Positions 1 through 5,199 of a stretch of DNA of 5,199 bases are shown here, in pieces. The DNA lies in contig JAUVIG010000296.1 in the NCBI GenBank assembly GCA_030592825.1, positions 1 through 5,199 of the forward strand, given 5' to 3'. The notes beneath the pieces are model-generated. The model did no database searches, had not been told where the DNA came from, and was given only the letters and a program-made list of their open reading frames with translations. The position numbers and the translations under genes were made by a program. This stretch comes from Chlorobiota bacterium. Its GTDB lineage: Bacteria > Bacteroidota > Bacteroidia > Bacteroidales > JAADGE01. The stretch's first letter is position 1. The number at the start of each line of letters is the position of its first letter.

Positions 1-1566
1 ATATAAATCTACAATAACAGTATCTTCAGAAACGCAATTGTTTTCATCAATAACTTTTAGTGCATATTCACCACTTTCATAAACGGTCAGATCATGTTCT
101 GTTGTTCCGTTGCTCCATTCGTAAGTTACAAAGCTGCCTTCAGGTTCTATTGTATAAGAATCTGCATAAATTGAAATGTCGGGACCAAGCTCAAGTTTTT
201 CGGCTCCTTCGCAATCGTAATATTTTGTAATAAATACATCATTATCATTGCCCTTTGCTTCAATATCTTTTTTAAACTCCAGTGATTTATCAAATTCACC
301 TGTTTGATAAATGAAGTTTTCGGAATCAGTAAAAATGCTTGAAGCAAAATCGTGTTCCTCTCCTCCGAAACTTATTGCAGATATATATTTACCTTTTGCA
401 GAAAATTTTGCAGTAAAAATATCATTTGTAAAATTTTTAGATTCGATCTCTCCGTCTATACCTTCAAATGTGCCCCTGTATGTGCCTGTTATATACACAG
501 TTTGCTTGCTGTTAACACTTAAAGATGCTGCATAATCGTTACCGGAACTTCCGAAACTGTTAAGCCATAAAAGTTTTCCTTTTTTATTGTAACAACTTAT
601 AAAGGCATCTAAAACTCCCTTTGAAGAAAGCTCCTTTTTATCGAAATATGCCGTTCCTGCAAAGCTGCCTGTAAGATATATTTTCTCATCTTTAATATAA
701 ATTTTTTTTCCGTAATCTTTATAAAATCCGCCGGCTTGTTTTGCCCATTCAAAATTCAAGTCGTTAAATTTTGCAATAAAAATATCTTCTCTTCCTTTTG
801 ATGTAAACAGAGCATCAGAAAATTTAATTTCATTCTTAAAACTCCCTGTCAAATAGATATTCCCTTCTTCATCGCATTTAAGATCATTTAGTTCCTCACC
901 GTTAAATCCTGAAATAGAAACTGCATCTAAGAAAATTCCGTTATTATCATATTTTGCCAAGAAAATATCAGAACTGCTTTCTGCTTTTAAGGTTTTAGTT
1001 TCAAATTCGATGCTTTTATAAAAGGTTCCGGCATAATATAAATTATCGTTTTGGTCACATACAACAAAAGTATTTTTTCCTTTGGTATCTGTTTCAATGT
1101 GTTTAATCCATAGCGGATTGCCTTTATTATCAAGTTTTGCAAGATAATTATCTGAAAAATCACTTGATTTTATTGTTGTGTTTCCGAAAGTTAAGCTCTC
1201 TTTAAATGAACCGCAAATATAAATTTCTCCTTTACTGTTCAAACTTAAAGATTTTGAACTTACATCTCCTTGTGAGCCGTATTTTTGTGCCCATATAAGC
1301 TCTCCTTCACTGTTATATTCGGCAGCAAAAATACTTTGATTACCTGTTGAAATCAGTTTTTTATTTTCAAAAACTGTTTCACCGGAAAATACACCTGTTA
1401 CAAACAAATTATTTTCATTATCTGTTTGCAAATCATTCACGGCATCAAAATTAATGCCTCCTGCCTGCTTTACCCATTCAACTGAAATATCCTGTGCCGA
1501 ACTAAGTTTTCCGACAATTAAGAAAGTTAAACAAATCAAGATATTTTTTAAATAGTTTATAGTCAT
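1..1566 (-). CDS. Secreted beta-propeller repeat protein with Ig/PKD-like domain (C-terminus cut off by the window)
   Basis: The reading frame is open from an ATG at 1566-1564 to the left edge, giving 522 codons and no stop. The start is fixed by an in-frame TAA at 1584-1582 and by the signal peptide that follows it. Residues 1-24 form that signal peptide (MTINYLKN, then a hydrophobic core, cleavage at SSA|Q25). Residues 31 to about 454 are seven tandem units of 60-61 residues starting near 31, 92, 153, 213, 274, 334 and 395. Each runs roughly W-A-K-x-x-G-G, then D-x-x-G-x-I-Y-L-T-G-S-F, then S-x-G-x-x-D-I-F-I-A-K-Y. This resembles SBBP-type beta-propeller repeats, and seven units would suit one closed seven-bladed propeller. 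Residues 458-522 look like the Ig/PKD-like module common in Bacteroidota surface proteins (LELGPDIS, YEWSNGTT, SGEYALKVIDENNC). In such proteins a type IX secretion sorting domain or gliding-motility C-terminal domain often follows, but here it would lie outside the window. Cell-surface or extracellular location is inferred and the molecular function is unknown. The leading Trp is replaced in units 4 (Leu213) and 7 (Ile395). Confidence 0.88.
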   Translation of the reverse strand, partial: MTINYLKNILICLTFLIVGKLSSAQDISVEWVKQAGGINFDAVNDLQTDNENNLFVTGVFSGETVFENKKLISTGNQSIFAAEYNSEGELIWAQKYGSQGDVSSKSLSLNSKGEIYICGSFKESLTFGNTTIKSSDFSDNYLAKLDNKGNPLWIKHIETDTKGKNTFVVCDQNDNLYYAGTFYKSIEFETKTLKAESSSDIFLAKYDNNGIFLDAVSISGFNGEELNDLKCDEEGNIYLTGSFKNEIKFSDALFTSKGREDIFIAKFNDLNFEWAKQAGGFYKDYGKKIYIKDEKIYLTGSFAGTAYFDKKELSSKGVLDAFISCYNKKGKLLWLNSFGSSGNDYAASLSVNSKQTVYITGTYRGTFEGIDGEIESKNFTNDIFTAKFSAKGKYISAISFGGEEHDFASSIFTDSENFIYQTGEFDKSLEFKKDIEAKGNDNDVFITKYYDCEGAEKLELGPDISIYADSYTIEPEGSFVTYEWSNGTTEHDLTVYESGEYALKVIDENNCVSEDTVIVDLY

Positions 1567-1754
1567 AATGAATTGTTTATTTTAAATGTTTTTTATTTTT
1601 AATACACTATACATATTTATAAGATTTATTTAAAAGTCGGTTCCCCTAAAACTTGATACTTTTTTTTGACAATTGGCGAAACAAAAATCAGATATATTTT
1701 ATTGAACAAAGTATATACAAAAAAAATTAATTTAAGCATAAATTCGAGTTTTGT

Positions 1755-1791
1755 AGTGAACGGTAAGTTTTGTGTAATGAACGGTAAATTT
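1755..1791. repeat. Short direct repeat pair, 21-base period
   Basis: The 10-mer TGAACGGTAA occurs at 1757-1766 and again at 1778-1787. With flanks, the unit TA(g/a)TGAACGGTAA(g/a)TTT is repeated with two mismatches over 17 bases. The spacing of 21 bases is two helical turns, as for paired protein-binding sites, but it could equally be a chance or slipped duplication. It lies about 190 bases upstream of the minus-strand gene start and about 540 bases upstream of the peptidase start. Confidence 0.4.
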
Positions 1792-2020
1792 AAAAATTTT
1801 GAATTGCATTTATCAGACATAAAAATTTTTACAATTATATAAACAATAAAGCTAAATATTAAAAATTAAAAAATGTTATGCAACATTATCCGGCATTTAA
1901 TTTCTTTAATGTCTGTTACGCATTGTTTTTACTTACGGAATAACTGTTGATATACATTTTTATTAGGGCAAAACTCCATATACGCTAACTTAAATTATGT
2001 TTAAATCTTCTGAATATATT

Positions 2021-2033
2021 GCCCTTACAGGGC
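2021..2033. repeat. Hairpin GCCCT-TAC-AGGGC inside the palindromic element
   Basis: A 5-bp GC-rich stem with a 3-base loop. The same arms recur 40 bases downstream (2061-2076), so the two hairpins are related and could also pair with each other. No T-run follows, so it is not a standard intrinsic terminator. Confidence 0.45.
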
Positions 2034-2056
2034 TTAACTAAATTGCATTTTTGTAA

Positions 2057-2076
2057 CCCTGCCCTTCGGACAGGGC
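2057..2076. repeat. Hairpin CCCTG/CAGGG or GCCCT/AGGGC inside the palindromic element
   Basis: The segment around CCCTTCGGACAGGG can fold in two registers: 2057-2061 with 2071-2075, or 2061-2065 with 2072-2076. It is among the most GC-rich parts of an otherwise AT-rich intergenic region and sits centrally between the element's inverted ends. No T-run follows, which argues against an intrinsic terminator. Confidence 0.45.
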
Positions 2077-2139
2077 TAAAATATTATTACCTTTCAGGCA
2101 AGTTTGTTATTGTTAAGTTAGCGTATATGGGGCAAAACC

Positions 2140-2165
2140 CTGTCGGTGTTTGCAAAGCCCGACAG
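2140..2165. repeat. Hairpin CTGTCGG/CCGACAG beside the palindromic element
   Basis: CTGTCGG at 2140-2146 and CCGACAG at 2159-2165 form a perfect 7-bp, GC-rich stem. The 12-base loop contains the palindrome TTTGCAAA (2149-2156). It begins 8 bases after the end of the 18-bp inverted repeat and may be part of the same repeat unit. A second possible stem, AGTTGTT (2164-2170) with AACAACT (2184-2190), overlaps its right arm by two bases, so the two are mutually exclusive at that point. The peptidase promoter lies downstream of both, so attenuation of that gene's own transcript is not expected. Confidence 0.5.
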
Positions 2166-2269
2166 TTGTTAAATGATACATAAAACAACTAAAACTGAAT
2201 CTGTTTACCTGCTGATAAGCATGATTTGTTGCTGATCAAAGAACCTGTTAATAAAATATGTGATAATGT

Positions 2270-2300
2270 TCTGTGTAAAAGATCAAAAACTATACTTTTG
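2270..2300 (+). promoter_or_regulatory. Bacteroidota-type promoter of the peptidase gene
   Basis: TACTTTTG at 2293-2300 is a full match to the TAnnTTTG -7 box of the Bacteroidota primary sigma factor. Exactly 19 bases upstream, TCTG at 2270-2273 matches three of four bases of the TTTG -33 box. Transcription would start near 2307, leaving a leader of about 25 bases before the ATG at 2332. That leader is A/T-rich and lacks a Shine-Dalgarno sequence, which is normal in this phylum. Confidence 0.7.
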
Positions 2301-2331
2301 TTTTTTTTGACAAATTAAAAACTAATCAATT

Positions 2332-3714
2332 ATGTATAAATTATTAATATTAATTGTTGCTGTATTATTTTCCGTTTCAATATTTGCCCAAAAAAATATT
2401 TCAGAAAAGGAATTAAATATTATTAAAAGTTCTTACGATTCAAATGATGCCTATCTGAAAGCTGTAACAAACGCTGTTACAAATAATAATATAAAAAATC
2501 TGGCATTAAACAGGCAAAATATCGGCAAAACAGATCATTCATTCAAATATAAAGTTAATGTAAGCGGAATTACCGATCAAAAATCATCGGGCAGATGTTG
2601 GATGTTCACAAGTTACAATATTCTTCGACCTAAAGTTATTGAAAAATATAATCTAAAATCTTTTGAATACTCTACTAACTATCTGTATTTTACGGATATT
2701 TTTGAAAAATCAAATATGTTTCTTGAAGGTATTATCGAAACACGAGGATTAAGTATAAATCATCGGAAAATTGAATGGTTATTTAATAATGTTGCAGGAG
2801 ACGGCGGTGTATGGAATTCGTTCATTAATTTGGTTGAAAAGTACGGTCTTGTACCAAAAGAAGTTATGCCTGAGACAAATTCAAGCGAAAATACTCGAAT
2901 GATGATTCGTTTAATAAGAAGAAAATTGAGAGAAGATGCTATGGAACTTCGATCAATTAAAGGAACTGATGATGTTTTAAGAAAACATAAAATTGAAATG
3001 TTGAAAGACATTTATAAAATATTGGCAATTAACCTTGGAGAACCACCTTTGAAATTTAATTGGAGATTTACCGATAAAGACGGAAACATTACACCTGTGA
3101 AAACATATACACCAAAATCGTACATGAAAGAAATACTTGGTGATATAAATTTCAATGACTATGTAATGTTAATGGATGATCCTTCTAAACCGTATTATAA
3201 ATTATACGAAATTGAAAAAGACAGAAATGTAACGGAGGGCAAAAACTGGAAATACATCAACCTTCCTGCCAATGAGATTAAGCAATTTGCTTTAAAATCA
3301 ATAAAAGAAAATGAAGCCATGTATTTTTCATGCGATGTGGGTAAGCAATTAAATAAGGATGAAGGTTTGTTAGATATTGATAATTATGACTATGAATCAC
3401 TTTTTGGCGTTAAATTTGATATGAATAAGAAAGAGCGAATTTTAACACGTGAAAGCGGTTCAACTCACGGAATGGCATTAGTAGGAGTTGATGTTGATAA
3501 AGAAGGGAAAATTACAAAATGGCTTTTGGAGAACAGTTGGGGTAAAACATCCGGACACAACGGCTACTTAACAATGACAGACAGATGGTTTGATGAATAT
3601 ATGTTTAGAGTAGTAATTTTAAAAAGGTTTTTAGATGAAAAAACTTTGAAGATTTCAGATCAAGAATCAATATTATTACCGCCTTGGGATCCGATGTTCA
3701 GTGCTGATGAATAA
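2332..3714 (+). CDS. pepC: Exported C1-family cysteine peptidase, bleomycin hydrolase/aminopeptidase C type
   Basis: This complete 460-residue protein is a papain-like (C1B) peptidase. The start is supported by an in-frame TAA at 2323-2325, the promoter just upstream, and a signal peptide at residues 1-19 (cleavage IFA|Q20). Catalytic residues are visible: oxyanion Gln83 and nucleophile Cys89 in DQKSSGRCWMF, His379 in GSTHGMALVG, and Asn401 in LLENSWG. Other family marks are GDGGVWNSFINLVEKYG, NLGEPPLKFNW, the DVGKQL and YDYESLFGVKF segments, and NGYLTMTDRWFDEYMF. The mature length of about 441 matches the family's usual 435-455. Known members are mostly cytosolic, form hexamers, and act as aminopeptidases because the C-terminal tail lies in the active-site cleft. 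Here the tail keeps LPPWDPM but ends FSADE instead of the usual GALA-like end. The likely role is trimming peptides in the periplasm or outside the cell, inferred from the signal peptide. The gene appears to be transcribed alone: the next gene is 244 bases away beyond inverted repeats. The family assignment is very secure, but the exact substrate is not known. Confidence 0.95.
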   Translation: MYKLLILIVAVLFSVSIFAQKNISEKELNIIKSSYDSNDAYLKAVTNAVTNNNIKNLALNRQNIGKTDHSFKYKVNVSGITDQKSSGRCWMFTSYNILRPKVIEKYNLKSFEYSTNYLYFTDIFEKSNMFLEGIIETRGLSINHRKIEWLFNNVAGDGGVWNSFINLVEKYGLVPKEVMPETNSSENTRMMIRLIRRKLREDAMELRSIKGTDDVLRKHKIEMLKDIYKILAINLGEPPLKFNWRFTDKDGNITPVKTYTPKSYMKEILGDINFNDYVMLMDDPSKPYYKLYEIEKDRNVTEGKNWKYINLPANEIKQFALKSIKENEAMYFSCDVGKQLNKDEGLLDIDNYDYESLFGVKFDMNKKERILTRESGSTHGMALVGVDVDKEGKITKWLLENSWGKTSGHNGYLTMTDRWFDEYMFRVVILKRFLDEKTLKISDQESILLPPWDPMFSADE

Positions 3715-3789
3715 AAATTAAACAACTTAGCGCAGCAAAGCTACAAACAAATTATTAATGAAGATAAAATTTTGTTTAGTGTATAATGC

Positions 3790-3856
3790 TTAACTGTTTA
3801 TTTGCTTATCTGTTTATAACGATTCAATGCAAAATCATAATCAAATAAACAGTTAA
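3790..3856. repeat. Perfect 15-bp inverted repeat with 37-base loop
   Basis: TTAACTGTTTATTTG at 3790-3804 is exactly complementary to CAAATAAACAGTTAA at 3842-3856. The right arm is followed by a second copy of its first ten bases (CAAATAAACA at 3858-3867) and then a short T-run (3870-3873). The sequence TGTTTATAA in the loop (3811-3819) echoes the left arm. It lies 76 bases after the peptidase stop, so it could act as a weak, AT-rich, bidirectional transcription stop. It could also be an intergenic repeat. The long loop and low GC content argue against a standard terminator. Confidence 0.55.
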
Positions 3857-3897
3857 ACAAATAAACAATTTTTACGTATCAATTTAAATTTATTCAC

Positions 3898-3922
3898 AAA
3901 CTTTGCTAAAAAAACAAAGTTT
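3898..3922. repeat. Inverted repeat AAACTTTG/CAAAGTTT upstream of the lipoprotein gene
   Basis: AAACTTTG at 3898-3905 and CAAAGTTT at 3915-3922 are perfectly complementary across a 9-base loop of CT followed by seven A. It ends 37 bases before the ATG at 3959. That position suits an operator for a dimeric regulator or a small hairpin near the transcription start. No regulator can be named from the sequence. Confidence 0.4.
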
Positions 3923-3958
3923 CACAATATAATAGTATAGTAATTAAATTATTTACTG

Positions 3959-5199
3959 ATGAAATTTAGAACCATAAGTATTCTGATTTTGATTCTGTTA
4001 TTTTTTGAAAGTTGTAAGCTTTTTCAAGGCGGCAGCTTGGAGGGAGTTCATTTAACAGAAGACAATATTGAAGGCGATATTTTTATAGAAAGTATAGATT
4101 TTTATGAGCGGTTTTTGATAGATAACCCAAATGATGCAGATTTTAATTATAAAATGGGATTTGCATTGTTAAATACTAAACGACGAGAAAAAGAATCAAT
4201 AAAATATTTTAAAAGAGCAAAAGATTTTTATAATAAACCCTCAACAAAAGCAAGGTATGTTGAAAGTTCTTTTCAACTTGCAAGAGCGTACAAAACTTCA
4301 TATCTTTTTATTGCTGCCCTGCAGGAACTGGCAAAACTAAAGACGGATACTCAAAAAGATGAATTGATAACAACAATAATTGATCGAGAAATTCTAAAAT
4401 GTGAACACGGTAAGAGATTGTTTGAAGATAAGATCAAAATCAAAATTACAAGTCTCGGAGATACCGTAAATTCTGAATATAAAGATCACAGCCCTGTTGT
4501 TTCAGCTGATGAATCAATTATTATATTTACATCAAGAAGACCTAACGGATGGGAAGAAGAAATTGATGAAGACGGAAACTATAATGAAGACATTTTTATT
4601 TCGGAAAAAATTAAGGGAAATTGGACTCAACCGGTAGGTATAGGCAAAACAATCAATACTGAAAAACATGAAGCAACAATTGGTTTATCTGTTGACGGAC
4701 AAAAACTTTTCATTTATAAAGATGAAGATTACGGAAGTATTTTCATGAGTTCATTTGAAAACGGCTTATGGAGTGTTCCGAAAAAGCTCGGACCGAATAT
4801 CAATACTTCTGAAAGAGAAACACATGCTTCATTATCTGCTGACGGAAAATATTTGTATTTTACAAGTAATCGTCCGGGCGGATTCGGAGGTTTAGATATT
4901 TATGTTTCCGAAAAGTTGAGAAACGGACTTTGGGGGCCCGCCAGAAATTTGGGCAATGCTGTTAATACCAAATACAATGAAGAAGGTCCGTATATTCATC
5001 CCGACGGTAAAACAATATATTTCAGTTCAAAAGGACATGAAAATCTCGGAGGTTATGATATTTTTAAAGCAGAAAAAACAGAATTCGGAACTTGGACTAA
5101 AGCGGAGAATATCGGCTATCCTATAAATACAGTCGGGAATGATATTTTTTATATGCCTACGGCAGACGGGCAACGAGCTTACTATTCGTCTCAGAAAAA
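3959..5199 (+). CDS. TPR and PD40/WD40-like propeller lipoprotein, PorE/OmpA-type architecture (C-terminus cut off by the window)
   Basis: The frame is open from the ATG at 3959 to the right edge (413 codons plus two bases). An in-frame TAA at 3941-3943 excludes a longer start nearby. Residues 1-18 are a hydrophobic signal ending FFES before Cys19, a probable lipid-attachment cysteine. Glu at -2 makes the lipobox non-standard. Residues about 35-150 are helical and TPR-like (DFYERFLIDNPNDADFNYKM, then SIKYFKRAKDFY and LARAYKTSYLFIAALQELAK). From about 160 onward come PD40-type blades with the pattern P-x-x-S-x-D-G-x-x-x-Y-F-x-S. Their Asp positions are 184, 246, 295, 349 and 403; the clearest is LSADGKYLYFTSNRPGG at 292-308. 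The first blade has an acidic insertion (about 198-211). In PorE of Porphyromonas gingivalis and many Bacteroidota relatives this order continues with a carboxypeptidase-regulatory-like fold and a peptidoglycan-binding OmpA domain. Those would fall outside the window. Periplasmic attachment to a membrane and a link to type IX secretion are inferences. Many paralogues share this layout, so no gene symbol is given. Confidence 0.88.
   Translation, partial: MKFRTISILILILLFFESCKLFQGGSLEGVHLTEDNIEGDIFIESIDFYERFLIDNPNDADFNYKMGFALLNTKRREKESIKYFKRAKDFYNKPSTKARYVESSFQLARAYKTSYLFIAALQELAKLKTDTQKDELITTIIDREILKCEHGKRLFEDKIKIKITSLGDTVNSEYKDHSPVVSADESIIIFTSRRPNGWEEEIDEDGNYNEDIFISEKIKGNWTQPVGIGKTINTEKHEATIGLSVDGQKLFIYKDEDYGSIFMSSFENGLWSVPKKLGPNINTSERETHASLSADGKYLYFTSNRPGGFGGLDIYVSEKLRNGLWGPARNLGNAVNTKYNEEGPYIHPDGKTIYFSSKGHENLGGYDIFKAEKTEFGTWTKAENIGYPINTVGNDIFYMPTADGQRAYYSSQK

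Larger units (their letters stand above)
1974..2132. mobile_element. MITE/REP-like palindromic element with perfect 18-bp inverted ends
   Basis: CCATATACGCTAACTTAA at 1976-1993 is matched exactly in reverse complement by 2113-2130. One G-T wobble and one C-G pair extend the outer end to 1974/2132. The 119-base interior has no reading frame but holds two GC-richer hairpins: GCCCT/AGGGC at 2021-2033, and GCCCT/AGGGC at 2061-2076 (alternative register CCCTG/CAGGG at 2057-2075). It also has an imperfect 21-base direct repeat, AATAT..ATTGCCCTTACAGGGC at 2013-2033 and AATATTATTACCTTTCAGGC at 2080-2099. The 9-mer GGGCAAAAC lies just outside or overlapping each end (1966-1974 and 2130-2138) and could be a target-site duplication. 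The layout fits a non-autonomous element or a REP-type intergenic repeat. No transposase is present, and mobility is inferred from structure alone. Confidence 0.55.
1567..2331. other. Divergent intergenic region without a credible gene
   Basis: These 765 bases separate the divergent starts of the propeller gene and the peptidase gene. From 1567 to about 1970 the DNA is very AT-rich with frequent stops. It contains only a 21-base-spaced repeat pair (1755-1791) and a small weak hairpin, 1872-1887 (AATGTT, loop ATGC, AACATT). I could not see a TAnnTTTG-type promoter for the minus-strand gene. From about 1974 to 2190 lie a palindromic element and further hairpins, and the peptidase promoter is at 2270-2300. 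No tRNA or known riboswitch pattern was recognised. Confidence 0.7.
3715..3958. other. Intergenic region between peptidase and lipoprotein genes
   Basis: This 244-base AT-rich spacer contains a long inverted repeat (3790-3856) and a short one (3898-3922). There is no classic GC-rich hairpin with a T-run and no clear TAnnTTTG box. The sequence TTGCTA (3903-3908), 19 bases, then TATAAT (3928-3933) looks like a promoter by general bacterial rules. That is weak evidence in this phylum, so the promoter of the downstream gene remains uncertain. Confidence 0.6.

Noticed and set aside
147..347. Minus-strand open frame of 66 codons near the left edge
   Set aside because: It overlaps the well-supported propeller/Ig-like gene on the same strand in another frame, and its translation has no family features.
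311..535. Plus-strand open frame of 74 codons
   Set aside because: It is antisense to the repeat-containing minus-strand gene, whose frame shows clear periodic protein structure.
1700..1716. Minus-strand TATACTTTG as a promoter for the propeller gene
   Set aside because: The spacing between TA and TTTG is wrong for TAnnTTTG, and it lies about 140 bases upstream of the start codon without a matching -33 box.
1626..1820. Minus-strand open frame of 64 codons in the intergenic region
   Set aside because: It lies in very AT-rich DNA, has a low-complexity hydrophobic/Lys-rich translation and no recognisable motif or promoter. Its LPF(I/T)T repetition merely reflects the 21-base DNA repeat.
1872..1887. 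Hairpin AATGTT-ATGC-AACATT followed by a T-rich stretch when read on the minus strand
   Set aside because: The stem is only 6 bp and almost all A/T, and there is no minus-strand gene upstream for it to terminate. It is probably chance in AT-rich DNA.
2760..3011. Minus-strand open frame of 83 codons inside the peptidase gene
   Set aside because: It is antisense to strongly conserved bleomycin-hydrolase family sequence and is therefore a shadow frame.
3728..3743. TAGC...GCTA mini-hairpin after the peptidase stop
   Set aside because: A 4-bp stem with no T-run is too short to support as a terminator.
3790..3873. CRISPR-like or tandem repeat array
   Set aside because: Only short, overlapping copies of CAAATAAACA and its complement are present. 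There is no regular repeat-spacer structure.

Overview
The window looks like chromosomal DNA from a member of the Bacteroidota. It is AT-rich. Two of its proteins start with signal peptides ending in the Bacteroidota-style Ala-Gln junction (SSA|Q and IFA|Q). The one gene with a convincing promoter carries the phylum-specific type, a TTTG-like box, 19 bases, then TAnnTTTG. None of the three genes has a purine-rich Shine-Dalgarno sequence. I cannot assign a genus. All three proteins appear to be exported or envelope-associated.

Layout: (1) Bases 1-1566, minus strand: the N-terminal 522 codons of a secreted protein. It has a signal peptide, seven repeats of 60-61 residues that look like a beta-propeller, and then an Ig/PKD-like domain. 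Its C-terminus lies beyond the left edge. (2) Bases 1567-2331: a 765-base divergent intergenic region with no credible gene. It contains a pair of 21-base-spaced repeats, a MITE- or REP-like palindromic element of about 159 bases with perfect 18-bp inverted ends, a neighbouring GC-richer hairpin, and the promoter of the next gene. (3) Bases 2332-3714, plus strand: a complete C1-family cysteine peptidase of the bleomycin hydrolase/aminopeptidase C type, unusual in carrying an export signal. (4) Bases 3715-3958: intergenic, with a perfect 15-bp inverted repeat and a second 8-bp inverted repeat. (5) Bases 3959-5199, plus strand: the first 413 codons of a probable lipoprotein with a TPR-like helical region followed by PD40/WD40-like propeller blades. 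This is the front half of the architecture known from PorE-like, OmpA-type envelope proteins. Its C-terminus lies beyond the right edge.

The genes do not form an obvious operon. The first is divergent, and the second and third are separated by 244 bases holding inverted repeats. A shared theme of cell-envelope and secreted function (possibly type IX secretion cargo and a PorE-like anchoring lipoprotein) is an inference from protein architecture. Neither the T9SS sorting domain nor the OmpA domain is inside the window. I found no convincing new biological system. The points most worth a second look are the palindromic element between the divergent genes and the exported bleomycin-hydrolase-like peptidase with an altered C-terminal tail.
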